From Huiozyma naganishii CBS 8797 (Eukaryota; Ascomycota; Saccharomycetes; Saccharomycetales; Saccharomycetaceae), in assembly GCF_000348985.1 (NCBI RefSeq), contig NC_035929.1, forward strand, positions 1-64,000: a stretch of 64,000 nucleotides of DNA, written 5' to 3'. Below are positions 1 to 10,512 of the stretch, piece after piece. The position numbers and the translations under genes were made by a program. Below the pieces are notes generated by a model. That model was given only the letters and a program-made list of their open reading frames with translations. It searched no databases and was not told the DNA's origin. Each line of letters opens with the position of its first letter. Positions within the stretch are counted from its first letter, which is position 1.

Positions 1-671
1 ATAATGTTCTGACTCTCTGAATATTGTGACGAATCCAAACCTAATATCCCATTTGTTACATCTATTGTTCCAGATCCTTGCAACTCTTCTTGAACAGTGA
101 ACATCTGTTGACCATAAAGGTTCACCGCTGTCGAGTTAAATATTGGTGACCGGCCATTTGCACTAATGAGGCCGTCGTTCACAACTGGGATGCCGGATAA
201 ATTGGTAATTTGAAACCCCGTTAATGAGAAATTACCACTGTTCTCAATATATATTGCGCCCTTGTTCATGAAATCTTGTGCAATCTGCATCCTGCATCCT
301 GCACCCTGTGTCAGCATACGCTCCTGTATTACCTCTTAGGTACAGGTGCCCTGAGTTAAAAAGGCTCTGCAGAACTCTGCAGTACCAGTAATGTTTACAG
401 ATGAGACAGTAGCATCGAATAACTAAATGCCGCAGGTGCTCGCGTCAAATACAAAATTACCATAGACATTCAAGTTGTTGCTGAACGTATAGCATCCGCC
501 CGTCAGGGTTAAACTGCCATTTTTCTCCACCGTCACGTCACCGTTAAATACACGATCTTCGGTTATGGTAATGTTATCTGTGACAATTAGTCTGTCGGTT
601 ACCGTCTGCGCTAGAATTGCGTGCAACAGAAAAACCGTCGCCAGTAACACTGTTTTGAAGTTCCCAACCGT
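1..671 (-). pseudogene. Disabled Hyphal_reg_CWP-type adhesin (5' end, runs off left edge)
   Basis: This is the N-terminal part of a hyphally-regulated-cell-wall-protein-like adhesin, read right to left and continuing past position 1. It aligns by eye with the intact gene at 10805-12874: hydrophobic leader ending in LAQ, then an 'IVTDN...DRVFNG.VTVEK' block and 'NVYGNF', then 'FDAT.SSVNITGTAE'. The start codon equivalent to that of the paralogue is ACG at 669-671, although an in-frame ATG lies 48 bases upstream at 717-719. An in-frame TAG follows about 80 codons in (423-425). Further stops and length changes occur to the left, for example around 290-350 where 'tgcatcctg'-like units are repeated. 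Cell-surface adhesion is the family role; this copy cannot give a full-length product. Confidence is high that it is a broken paralogue; its 3' half is not visible. Confidence 0.8.
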
Positions 672-729
672 CTTGGGGGTATGGTCCGTTGGTATTTCAA
701 GGAGGGTGGGATGTACCATATTTCTTTGT

Positions 730-736
730 TTATATA
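730..736 (-). promoter_or_regulatory. TATA box of the disabled adhesin
   Basis: TATATAA on the minus strand, about 60 bases upstream of the mutated start. It is shared in position with the TATA box of the intact paralogue at 12941-12947, so the promoter was duplicated along with the gene. Confidence 0.5.
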
Positions 737-2238
737 AGAGCTGGGAGGAAATATATCACCCCATTTGGACTTCTCGTCCCGTGGGATCATGATTTGTTAA
801 GCACTCGGCAAACCCACCTCTTTCTCCCTGAAGGAAAATACAGCGATCTGAACAGGGAACTGGCATTCCTCCTTTGTACGTTATTTTGTCCCTATCTGTC
901 ACAAAAGGGAATACAGTCCCGTTCTGGAAATATGCAACACATTTTTGGTTTCCAGTCAGAGAAACGGCGGAGGACTCGAAGGCCCTGCATGTGGCAGGAA
1001 TTGCTCCGGAACTGTCTTGAATGTTCAACTGTGTAGTTGGGTCTCTCCTCTATCGAATTCTTTATTTCCCCAGTGTGCATTGTTCTATCACTTCCAAGGT
1101 CTGGTTTGTTACAGTATTTGACAAACCATGGGTCCAAATTTCGAAGGTCTCCGGAAGTGGAAAACGGAGATTCTGTTGCCCATTAAACTCTTTCGGAAAT
1201 GGAACATATCGTGGGAACAAACTCTTCAACGGTAAGGCCCCTTCTCTGTTCTGTGGACCCAGACAGTATGGATGAGGTTCTACAAGGTCATTGAGACCAC
1301 TGTACAATGGAACTTGAACAGTACAATGCTGGATAGCAACTATTTGTTCTGTACAGTTTTGGCGAGTGGTTTAACTCCAAGCATTTAACCCTTGATTTTG
1401 TATTCCGCAGGCACTAAAGTGAGGAGATGTGGCAATGAGGCATATGCGAGACAAACCAATTACCACTCTTTTTATATGACACAGCACCTTTTTTCCTAGC
1501 GTAATTTCAACAATTTCTGATCGTCGGAATGTAGTTTTTGGTTTTGGAAATTGTAATTATGTTCCCTTCTAGAACAGTACTATGCTACAAGTCAAACACC
1601 CGATCTTTAGGTGCGAACGTGAAAGCTACCTTCTCATCGGTATCCTAGCGATTACAGAGTCAGAGCCATGATTATATGCTCGAAATACTACGGATTTGAT
1701 CAATGGCGAAGAGTTTTAGTCAATGGTTAAGAAACGGGAGCTTCCTCTTGCAATACACAGAAATCAAACGGTAACTATATACCCTGTTTATTGCTTTGAT
1801 GCATTGCTTAATCTGAAAGATCATCGACAGCACAGAGAAGACTCTGAGTGATAGAATCAAAAAGTCTGGAGTAGTATAGACGTTGGGACTGTAGTTGGAA
1901 GGCAGTATCTTAACAAGTATTTCATGCCGATCTTATCCTTCTCATTACACATCCATCGGGTGTGGTACCAAGCAATCTACAGTACGTCGACCCGTAACAC
2001 GAGGAACCAAGCAATATGCTGTCTGTGAAAATAAGAACACCGTACCCCACTCCAAAATTCTCATCGAAGTGCAATACTGTATAAGAATTCTACACAAGGA
2101 ACCAAATTTACCCCAGCAGCATGATAACTGGCAATCAATTCAGCTCCCGTAGTACAAGCCCAAACTGGGTCATCCTCCCTGTAACAGCACAAGCCGAGAT
2201 ACAGTAACTAAGCTACACCAGGTACAAAACCATGTACA
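737..2238. other. Non-coding; left half is a duplicated adhesin promoter
   Basis: From about 737 to 1200 this is recognisably the same sequence as 12948-13550, for example the shared blocks 'cgtcccgtgggatcat', 'ttgttaagcactcggcaaac' and 'aatacagcgatctgaac'. It is therefore the duplicated upstream region of the adhesin. Short ORFs here exist in both copies only through duplication and are frameshifted between them. From about 1200 to 2238 I see no gene; short open stretches near 1900-2150 have no recognisable family. Confidence 0.6.
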
Positions 2239-2566
2239 TGTAAGAGCTAAAGCAGGTGAAGTGTGATTAGAGTGTGTCAGGACGGTCTGATATTTTTATT
2301 TACGTCGTATGCGGAATTATCTAGTTATATCAGTTGTATTTGCTTGTCTCTCTCCTCTTCTCTTCGTTTGTTCCTCGATTTAGAGACGGTCTTGAAAGAT
2401 GTCGGCGCATATACGTTGCAGTTTATATACGTTCCGGATAACAGGCCATCCGCATGTTTTGAGTTGCTGTTCTCACATGGGTTTACAATATTTTACAGTA
2501 CTGTATTTGATAGGGTAACCGGTCATGAGTCCATTCCCATGTGGAGTTCCACAACTTATCCTCACA
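2239..2566 (+). repeat. Solo-LTR-like element, copy A
   Basis: About 328 bp starting TGTAAGAGC and ending TTATCCTCACA. Internal blocks are shared with four other copies in this window: a 'TTTACGYCGTATRCG' block, 'AGTTATATCAGTTGTA', 'GTCGGCGCA.ATACG', 'CAGTACTGTATTTGAT' and 'CATTCCCA'. TG...CA ends, length and dispersal suit a solo LTR of a Ty-like retrotransposon. No clear target-site duplication, primer-binding site or polypurine tract was seen. Assignment as an LTR is inferred; the repeat itself is directly visible. Confidence 0.65.
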
Positions 2567-4310
2567 CAGTCCTGCTTTTTAATAACCCATCGTTGTGGCG
2601 AGTCCACGGGATAAATAGTAACCATTGTAGTATGGAGACGCGGTTGATTGGTTTCTTGTTCCTTGTTTGTGCTTCGCTTGAGGGTTTGTAGCATTTGATC
2701 CCGGTGCAGTATTTGCTGGATTAGGATAAATATCATAATAGACTGATAAGAAGATAATAATGGAATCTCTTATCTACATCCGAAGAAACAACTTTTCCCA
2801 ACGATACCAGATTTCCAAGCATATATGAAGGGTGCGATGCCCCACAACTTCTTACCTCTCCATGTTCCATATCCGAGGAAAGTATCGGACCATGTACTGT
2901 TGGGTATTTTCGCCTCAACCATCCATTTAAGTAGATTATATTAGATGATTTGGATTGGGCTAACTTCTTAGTATACTTAGGTATGGTTTGATGGTCTCTT
3001 CTGTATGTACCAGAAATAGAGACCTGTTCCATCGAATTGCATAGCCTTTATAAGATATTCTCTAGTGCGGCACATTTGTTCCACATTGCGTCGTGTAGTG
3101 GCTACATCTCTACTGTTGTTTATTGCTTGTTTATGCTTATAATGACAACATATTGTTCTAATCCTTTCATCCGACATATAGATACCGGTTCAAGAATCTA
3201 CTACCAATATCAAATATCATACCTAAGATGGGCTCTAACGGGTATTACCCCAACATCCATGGGTATTGCCTTTTCTGCGGTGACTGTTTGGAGCCGGCCA
3301 TTAAGTCATTGTAGCCCTGCTTTAATTTCATAAGAATACTTTTGTATAGACACATGGCATGATCCCCTTCCTTGTTTTTAGCAAAAGAGACACCGACTCA
3401 GTTGCTACATCTGCATCTAATACAGTATTGATTCAGCACCTTAAACCAGTAAAGTCATGTCGCATTGCTTCAAGTAGAGATTTTTCTTTCACTATACGTG
3501 CTCTGCTTTTATTCTGGTCTTTCCTCTGCCATATTGTTGCTATTTGCGACATATAAAAATTACGTCCCGTTTAAGTATCTCCAGGCTGCAGCAATTTTGG
3601 GTAAACTTTTCACCAAAAGTCACCCTAGCCATGTATTTGTTCGTGTGTCGGACAGTTGTCCGTGTCGGTATCAGAGACTGCTGACGTGACAGCCCGGAAT
3701 AAAAAAGTGAAAAAGGAAATTAAAATAAAATGACATAAAAACAAATGGAGCGCAGTCGTGACAGTGACGCCGGTGGTAGGACTGTGCAAGAGTATTGCTA
3801 TGGCCAGTGCAATTTAAGCTGTGGCCGAGTAAACATGGTGGTGTACACAAATGTGTTCAACAAAGCTAAGTTGGGCAACTGATAGAGAACTTCGCCGTAG
3901 ATTATTGTAGACGTCGACCAAATGGCCGCACTAGCTCTAGCTCTCCACACCAGAGCAAAAGTTCCGGCCAAATGATGGTTGTGCACACACCGTGTGACTC
4001 CACAATTGAGATATATTCCAGTGCAATAATGCCGGAAATTTTGTTTCTACTTTTTCTTCCTCCTTTTCGCTCGCGGTCTTTCCTTGGTGGGCAGGACCAT
4101 AGAGCTTCAACATTTTTTGACTTCCTTTTCACACCGCTGATAAGCAAGGTTTTTCTAAACGTGGGTCAGGCAACGTGCGCTACCTATACATCTTGAAAAT
4201 CCTTTTTACATAAAAAGGCGACTTGGTTGAACCCAGCTGCTCTTCTCAATCTCGCTTTACACCACCGTTTTTGCCGGTCCATAGACAAAAATTCAACGTG
4301 CTCACTGTCT
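2567..4310. other. No intact gene; possible coding relics on minus strand
   Basis: No ORF here has a recognisable family. The minus strand between 3330 and 2730 holds open stretches in neighbouring frames that read like decayed coding sequence, but I cannot identify them. The last 150 bases act as upstream region of the transporter pseudogene. Confidence 0.4.
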
Positions 4311-6117
4311 ATGGCAAGCTTTCAGAAGCGTCTGAGTTTCTTGGAAATCTCGGTGGAGAACAGGCATGCGCTCAGCTTCTTGCGCAACCCGGATCTCCTC
4401 CCCATCAAGAAGAAGTACCAGACATGGGGGTTCTGGTCCAACCTGGCCTACTGGGGCTCCATCTCGTTCACCTTGGGCACGTGGATGGGTGCCTCGTCGG
4501 CGCTTGACATCGGGCTGTCGTACCCATAAACGATCGGCGCCTTCATTATCGGGAATGTGCTGTCCATGTTCTTCACTCTTGCGAATTCGTACCCGGGCTA
4601 CGACTGGAAGGTCGGGTACACGCTGACACAGAGATTTGTCTTTGGCATCTACGGCTCGTGGTTTGGAATTATGGTCAGGATCATGGTGAGCATTGTGAAC
4701 TACGCGTCTGCAGCATGGCTGGGCGGGCTCGCCGTCAACATGATTCTCGATTCCTGGTCCCAGCACTATCTGCACTTGCCGAACACCCTGACCCGCCATG
4801 TGGCGATGGCAACCAAGGAACCAATCGAATACATCCTTTTCAACGTCATCTGCGTCTTCTCCTACCTGTGGAAACCGCACCAGATCAACAAGATCATGAT
4901 TTTCTCGTGCATTGCCAGCTGCTTCGCCATGGTCGGCATGGTTATCTATCTGTGCCGCGAAAACGGCGGGGTTGGCGAGTTCTTCGTCTCCACAAAGTTG
5001 ACTGTCACGGGGTCCACGAAGAGATGGGCCTGGGTGTACATGATCTCGTACTGGTTTTGCTCGGTTTCGCCCACCTCGACGAACCAGAGCGACTTCTCGC
5101 ATTTCGGCAGCTCCCAAACGGCCATCTGGCTGGGCACCATCTGTGCGCTGCTGATCCCAGCCTCCGTAATCCCAATCTTTGGGATCATCGGTGCTTCCAC
5201 CTGCAAGGACCTGTACGGCACTGCGTTCTGGATGCCAACGGACATCTTCGACTACTGGCTAAAGAACGGCTACTCCGCGGGGGCCCTGGCAGCGGCATTC
5301 TTCTGCGGTGTCTCGTTCAGCCTGGCCCAGCTCTCCTTTACGATCTCCAACGCAGGTTTTGCCAGCGGCATGGACTTGGCTGGTGTTCTGCCGAGATACA
5401 TTGACATCAAGAGGGGCGCTATTTTCACCGCCCTGGCCTCGGTGGCCTTGCAGCCGTGGAATTTCTACAACTCGTCCTCCACGTTCATGATTGTGATGGG
5501 CTCGTTCGGTATTGTCACGACACCGATCATTGCGGTTCTCATCTGCAACAATCTGGTAATGAGAAAGAGACGGTACGCTGTGTCGCAGGGGTTTGTCTTG
5601 AGGGGTGAGTACTATTACACTAAGGGTGTCAATTGGAGAGCGATGGCCGCCTGGGTGTGCGGGATGGCCCCGGGGCTGCCAGGCATTGCTTGGCAGGTCA
5701 ACAACAACTACTTCCACAATGCGGGTATCGTGAACTTTTTCTATGGCGATTCGTTCTTTTCGTTTCTGATCTCTTTCTTCCTGTACTGGGTGCTTTGTTT
5801 GGTGTTTTCTCTCGAAACCAACATTTTGCATGACGACAAGGACTATTTCGACTGCTTTACCGACGAGGAGGCCAGTAAGGAAGGGAATGGTACCGTACAG
5901 TCAGTTAGGGCCGCAAATGGTGGCGGACCATGGTGTGCAGTGGGATGGTAAAGATAAGGGTGGCAGTGCCAAGCAGTTCGTTGACCAATCTGTTTTTTCC
6001 AGTTTTGAAGTGGTTGATGAGTCGATTGATGAGGCGAAGCCAAACGTGGTCGAGCCAGACTCGTCTTCGACACATTCAAGAGCTGAGAGATCCAATTTTT
6101 CAAGCTTCTTCAGGTAA
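4311..6117 (+). pseudogene. THI7/THI72/NRT1-type transporter pseudogene
   Basis: Homologue of the yeast NCS1-type thiamine / nicotinamide riboside permeases (Thi7, Thi72, Nrt1), plasma-membrane proteins with about 12 membrane segments. Reading from ATG 4311, the family hallmarks follow in order: 'NPDLLPI', 'TWGFWSN', 'GTWMGASSAL', 'NSYPGYDWKVG', 'RFVFGIYGS', 'TNQSDFSHFGSS', 'CGFASGMDLAG'-like, 'GVNWRAMAAWVCGM', 'NFFYGDSFFSF', 'HDDKDY'. It is broken twice: TAA at 4527-4529 replaces the codon after 'GLSYP' (codon 73; Thi7 has Glu), and a one-base length change near 5881-5892 moves the tail out of frame. The matching tail ('GMVPYSQL', later 'FEVV') resumes in another frame and ends at 6117. Otherwise the frame is preserved over more than 1.3 kb, so inactivation looks recent. 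A 464-codon ORF from 4557 remains open but lacks the first membrane segments. Stop-codon polymorphism or readthrough cannot be excluded. Confidence 0.88.
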
Positions 6118-6873
6118 GTTTGTTTCCAAGGCAGAGCGGTAGCGACACGTCTCTTAAGCGGTGAGCTGGGTATTTCTTAGGAAGAGCGGTAGCAGAAAAG
6201 AGTATTTCCAGTGGGGCAAGCCGTGTCCGGTCTTACGTAAGTAAACTGATGCAGCGTTATCAAACCATGAGTGACTTCAATCTCCTGGAAGAACCGTGAT
6301 CCTGTTCAAAAATCCAAACGGGCACAGCACCACGGTGCACGCGGTAACTGGGGTACAAGATTGTCAACTGTTGATGCTACGATGGTTATGGGTCAGATAA
6401 GCGTATGTAAAAGGGTAAAAGACAGCAGACGTAAACCTGTTGCTTGCAGATGGCCCGTATAAAACGGGAGCAGATTCCGAACTTCCACATGCTCCTCACC
6501 AACCAAGCCCAGCTGCACGGAACCTAAACTCTACAAACGGACTATTTTCTATTTACTTAAATCACACCATTGGATGCTCCGGCCGTTACTCGCTCCACCA
6601 GTAAAGCTAATAGGGTGCTGGTAATATGGGAAGGAGAAGCAGCTCACGGATAAACTACCAATGGCATCAGACCCGTCGGACAGCAGTCACCGTCGCTATG
6701 CAGCAGCTCGTTACCAACGCCCTAACATTTTTACAGGGATTCAATAATCTAGCACATTGAATAGACAAACCACAGGACCAACCACAGCTGCTCGCTCGAT
6801 TTACCATATTGTTACGCACCACTGTCTCCTAAGCCGCGGAGGGCTGTTGAGGTCGCAGAGTCCCTTACACTTG
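6118..6873. other. Intergenic, no gene seen
   Basis: About 750 bases with only short ORFs of no recognisable family. It is the 3' flank of the transporter pseudogene and the 3' flank of the decayed gene on the other strand. Confidence 0.5.
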
Positions 6874-7572
6874 TTATAGATCCTCCGCATTGTCGTAGTT
6901 AGCACGCACCTGAGCCTCCCACCACTCCAGCGGATTCCCTTCAATGGCGAGATTGAAAGCGCTTACCACTTTCTCACTGCCATTGAATGCCTCGATTAGT
7001 ACGTATTGCTGATCGGGCAATGGTCTCTGGAAAATTTCAAATATCTCAGACGTTAGGCTATTTGACCAAGCTTCATAGTCATCGTTCGTTGTTACTTACT
7101 GATGCCGACACCAAAGTCATAGCGAGCGTACGCCAAAGCTCATAGCGTTTCCCCTATGTGTAGTAGGTAACATGTGATAACAGAGGGTTTTGCGCAATTC
7201 TTGGCGGTAGGAGAGGTGCAAGATATGCTATTCCCAGCTGATACCTCAATGGGGTGAATTGTGTTACAGGTATATCTTGTGGTAGATTTCCCGCACGTAA
7301 TCCTCAAATCTACCTATATATTTTGCTTGGATTGACTTTTCCTTCCTTTTAGGTCAATCTTCCCTTTTATATCTTTCTTATTTCGTTGCTGTTTCTTGTT
7401 GTACCTTATCTTTTTCTTTATTTTGTTCTCGATGGGAGCGCCCCGTTTGCTCTCCCGAACTCATCGATTGGTCGTCGCCCCGATTGCTCCAATTTGTGAA
7501 ACTATTTGTATCCCGATGCCCTGCGTCCAGAGTATCAAAGTACCTTCTGTGACGCGTACTACCATTTTCCAT
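6874..7572 (-). pseudogene. Decayed protein gene of unknown family
   Basis: Minus-strand coding relic of about 230 codons. From ATG 7572 a hydrophilic, Ser/Gly/Asn-rich stretch runs to TAA at 7378-7380. The same frame then continues with protein-like composition ('GRFEDYVREIYHKIY', 'LSYRQELRKTL') broken by TGA 7354-7356, TAA 7264-7266, TGA 7246-7248 and TAG 7228-7230. Four of these five stops could be CAA, CGA or CAG codons changed by one C-to-T step. After two frame changes it resumes as 'ALAYARYDFGVG' (about 7100-7140) and then a clean run of about 66 codons ('EAWSNSLTSEIFEIFQ', 'QQYVLIEAFNG', 'NPLEWWEAQ') ending in TAA 6874-6876. I do not recognise the protein; a Gag-like or species-specific subtelomeric protein are possibilities only. 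Confidence 0.55.
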
Positions 7573-8492
7573 GTATTACCTTGCACCGCTGTTTTTCATT
7601 CTAGCCTGAGAGCTCCCGCAGAGCCGTTTCCGCAGGGCTGTATGCATGCTAGTTGCGGGCTGCTCCATGATATGTTCTTGCCTCTCTTGAGCATGGCATA
7701 TTGAGGTGGAGATGAGACAGAGCAGAGACGGTTCTGGTGCGTTGCAGTTCTGTTACCGCACTTATTTACTCTTGACGGCAGCTTGCTTTAAGATGTTTTA
7801 CTGTCTGGCATCCACGATCAAGCAGCAAGAGTACAGCTATGGGACGCAATAGGTTGAGTTTCATGTTCTGTTTTGTTGTGGGACCGTATTATGTCTTTTG
7901 GTTTAGCTGAACTGCTGGTTTGTGAAATACGCCCGTTGTTATTTGTGGTGAAGATGGCACGGTTATTCTAGTATGCTTCGTGATAAGATTACCTTTCTGT
8001 TGTGTTGCGAGAGGGTTGTTGACTGCATATCAACTTTTACTTGTGCATCACCGTCGTTACTAAACCTTACAGCGAAGATCTCAAATTAAAGAGACAATTT
8101 TGGTGACTGCCGGGCCCACTTCTCCCCTCAATTTCCAACCTGCTGCATCGCACTTATCACTGCTCAACAATTCCAAGTCACAGCTGTCTAGCTTCCAGTA
8201 AAGGCTCACCGAGTGTGGCAGGCAGCAGTTCTCCAACCGTCACGCGAGATCTAGTTCCGCTATCATGTCTCTTTTTGGCAAAATTCGCAGAGCTTCCTAA
8301 CCTAAAACTAAGCAACAGGGAAAATATAGTAAGGCCCCCTAAGCAACAGATGCATGCAACAAGAAGAAGCACTAACAGCGTTTCCAGTATGTCATAGCCC
8401 CCTTGAGAGGGCAAAAAACGGGGTTGGCCCACAAACGGGCCAGGCAAGTCTCTCGAAATGGGGAACGAATCAATTCCACGGCCCGAGAAACA
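7573..8492. other. Intergenic, no gene seen
   Basis: About 900 bases between the decayed gene and the upstream minisatellite of the adhesin-like ORF. Short ORFs on both strands have no family resemblance. The minus-strand ORF covering 8178-8570 partly translates the 7-bp repeat and is not a gene. Confidence 0.5.
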
Positions 8493-8555
8493 CAACAAGC
8501 AACATGCAACACGCAACATGCAACATGCAACATGCAGCATGCAGCATGCAGCATG
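8493..8555 (+). repeat. 7-bp minisatellite, 9 units
   Basis: Nine tandem 7-mers. The first six are CAACATG-type (one CAACAAG and one CAACACG variant) and the last three are CAGCATG. The array lies about 60 bases upstream of the TATA box at 8618 and 170 bases upstream of the adhesin-like start, inside the promoter. CATGCA-type 6-mers overlap the unit boundaries, so it may also be a cluster of protein-binding sites. Confidence 0.9.
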
Positions 8556-8617
8556 CAAGCTACGTGACAAACGGACAGACCCAAGCTAATGAGGTCTGAT
8601 CCAGCTTCGCCAACTAT

Positions 8618-8625
8618 TATATAAA
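8618..8625 (+). promoter_or_regulatory. TATA box of adhesin-like ORF
   Basis: TATATAAA about 100 bases upstream of ATG 8726, the expected spacing for a yeast TATA-dependent promoter. Confidence 0.6.
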
Positions 8626-8725
8626 GGCCACAGATTCCAACTATTGGAATCCGCGTGTCACTTCCTTATTCTCTCTGTTCTTTCGCAGGACCTTCTCATC
8701 ACAGAAAATAAAACACACAACCAAC

Positions 8726-9883
8726 ATGCACTACCACAGCACAGGGGAACTGCTTCTTTTATTTGCGTCGCTTCTGAAAATTGTCGCAGCACTTACCGTG
8801 ACCGAGGACACGACCCTTACTGGGGACCAAACCTTTAGCGAGGCCGTAACCATCGAGGACGGCGCCACCTTAACGCTGAAAGAAGGTTCTGTTTACAAGT
8901 TTGAGAACGACCTGAGCGTTCATGGCGGTCTTGTCTTAGACAATCGCAATGTTGACGGCACTGTCTCTTTCAACAGGGAGAGTTCCCTAAACGTTACTGG
9001 GTCCTTCGAATTGGCCGTTTCAAACGATGTTGATATGTTCTTCACTAGCTTCTATAACTCCGGATCAATTTACGTCAAAGGTTCCGCAGTGGTTCAGCCC
9101 GCCGTCACTTTCGAAGGTTTGGAAGTTTTTATCAACGATGGTACTATCGACGCAGGGAGTCTTGACGAAGGACCTGCACATTCAGCTATTGCTTTTGGTG
9201 ACGCTTTTGACCCAAAAAAAACACCATTCATCAACAATGGGAAGGTGGTCGTAAGTGGGACAGAAAAATTCATCGAAGGCAACGTTGTTTACTTGCTTGC
9301 AGGGAACGCGGTTAAGTTTTTATCGCCCCCGTCGGAGGGGACTGGAAGTGTGGAGGTGACCAACTCATATATTGGTCTAAATGCTAGAAACAATCCCGGC
9401 GGCCCTGAAATCCAGTTGAAGGACTCAGCACTATACTTGCCCGCCAATTTCTCCACAAGCATCAGTGTTCTCGGACTCAAGGGTTCGATAGTCGCGTTTT
9501 CTCTGACGCCCACCAGTTTACTCCCAGATATGAAGACGACTTTACAAGATGGAAAGCTGCCAATTGGGTTCCCAGATGCCGTGGCTACTATTGCTGACAT
9601 TGACGGAACTATTGTTCCATGCGGAATAAAGCAGGACCTCTTCACTTTGCGGGCCACAGAAAGCATTTACAATACCAACCCAGGCATATCATTCACAGAC
9701 TCTTTTCCCTCCATCCCAGACCCAGTCACCACAACGACCGTGGTGGGGGAGGGACACACAGTGACGCAGACAACCTCTTACTACACCGAAGCTGCCGGAG
9801 GAACATGCGAGATGAAAACCACTGTCTATCCAACTGCCAGCACTCTGTCAACGAGATACTCTGCTGCGCCCTCAGCTAATTAG
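8726..9883 (+). CDS. Truncated Hyphal_reg_CWP-type adhesin-like protein
   Basis: 385 residues. A signal peptide (about 1-22, 'LLLLFASLLKIVAA') leads into the whole Hyphal_reg_CWP-like ligand domain: 'TVTEDTTLTGDQTF', 'ATLTL', 'NDLSVHGGLV', 'SSLNVTGSFEL', then a CGIKQ / 'FTDSFPSIPDPVTTTTVV' end. The order of blocks matches the gene at 10805-12874. Family members are secreted and bound to the wall through a long Ser/Thr stalk and GPI anchor. Here the ORF stops right where the paralogue's Ser-rich stalk begins ('TLSTRYSAAPSAN', stop, against 'TLSTSISANPSTHR'). It has no stalk and no GPI signal, so the product would be secreted unattached, or the gene is a truncated remnant. The long intact frame, signal peptide, TATA box and leader suggest it may be expressed. 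Start chosen because it gives the signal peptide. Confidence 0.8.
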   Translation: MHYHSTGELLLLFASLLKIVAALTVTEDTTLTGDQTFSEAVTIEDGATLTLKEGSVYKFENDLSVHGGLVLDNRNVDGTVSFNRESSLNVTGSFELAVSNDVDMFFTSFYNSGSIYVKGSAVVQPAVTFEGLEVFINDGTIDAGSLDEGPAHSAIAFGDAFDPKKTPFINNGKVVVSGTEKFIEGNVVYLLAGNAVKFLSPPSEGTGSVEVTNSYIGLNARNNPGGPEIQLKDSALYLPANFSTSISVLGLKGSIVAFSLTPTSLLPDMKTTLQDGKLPIGFPDAVATIADIDGTIVPCGIKQDLFTLRATESIYNTNPGISFTDSFPSIPDPVTTTTVVGEGHTVTQTTSYYTEAAGGTCEMKTTVYPTASTLSTRYSAAPSAN

Positions 9884-10512
9884 CACTCCCACTGACGACG
9901 CCTTTTTACAAAATGCTGGAGAGGACGGTCTGTGGGAGCATTGCTCTTCAGCTCTGTTGACCTCGCTTTTCTACTTCTAACGTTTAACGTATTTGATCGT
10001 ATCTCTATACGGATATATACTTTTTTTTTAAAATTGCAGTCCTCTGAAGACCAGCAGCGAGCACCAACTTTTACGTTTTGTGCTCTAGAGTTTATGAAAT
10101 GTACGTGCGTTTTAGATCGACACAATGACGACCCCTGGAATCACTGAGTTTTTTCAAGCTCGACCCTGTATGACGGGAATATTTGCAACCGCCGGTCGAT
10201 AACCCACAGTGAGAGTTTCTAGGAAACATTTTGGAAAAGCGTTCATGGAACGACCTCTGGACCACAAGCAAAAGGTACATCCGGGAGGATAATTTCAAGC
10301 TTCAAACTCTTTCCTTTATGTTGTTGAAATGATTTTCCTTTGTTTTCCTGTGCGTATCAGTTGTGCCTCTCAAAATTTGGCACATACAACTGCCCGTCGC
10401 AGTGAAACAGGTCTTGTCGTCATGTAAAGGGTGAGAATAATCCTTCAACAGTTTATGGAACTCTTCTATATTATACGTATACCCAGAAAACTTCTTGACG
10501 CTGTAGCGTTTC
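9884..10512. other. 3' flank of truncated adhesin, no gene seen
   Basis: No Ser/Thr-rich continuation or GPI-like tail of the truncated adhesin can be read in any frame here, so the stalk appears deleted rather than just interrupted by a stop. No other gene is recognisable. Confidence 0.5.

Noticed and set aside
756..1028. Short ORFs present in both duplicated adhesin promoters (here and near 12853-13245)
   Set aside because: Similarity is due to DNA duplication; the frame is broken between copies, so no coding constraint is visible.
4302..5117. 271-codon minus-strand ORF opposite the transporter
   Set aside because: Antisense shadow of the Thi7-like frame; Arg/His/Asp-rich composition and no family motif.
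8178..8570. Minus-strand ORF with 'CMLHVAC' repeats
   Set aside because: It is the 7-bp minisatellite translated; no start context or family.
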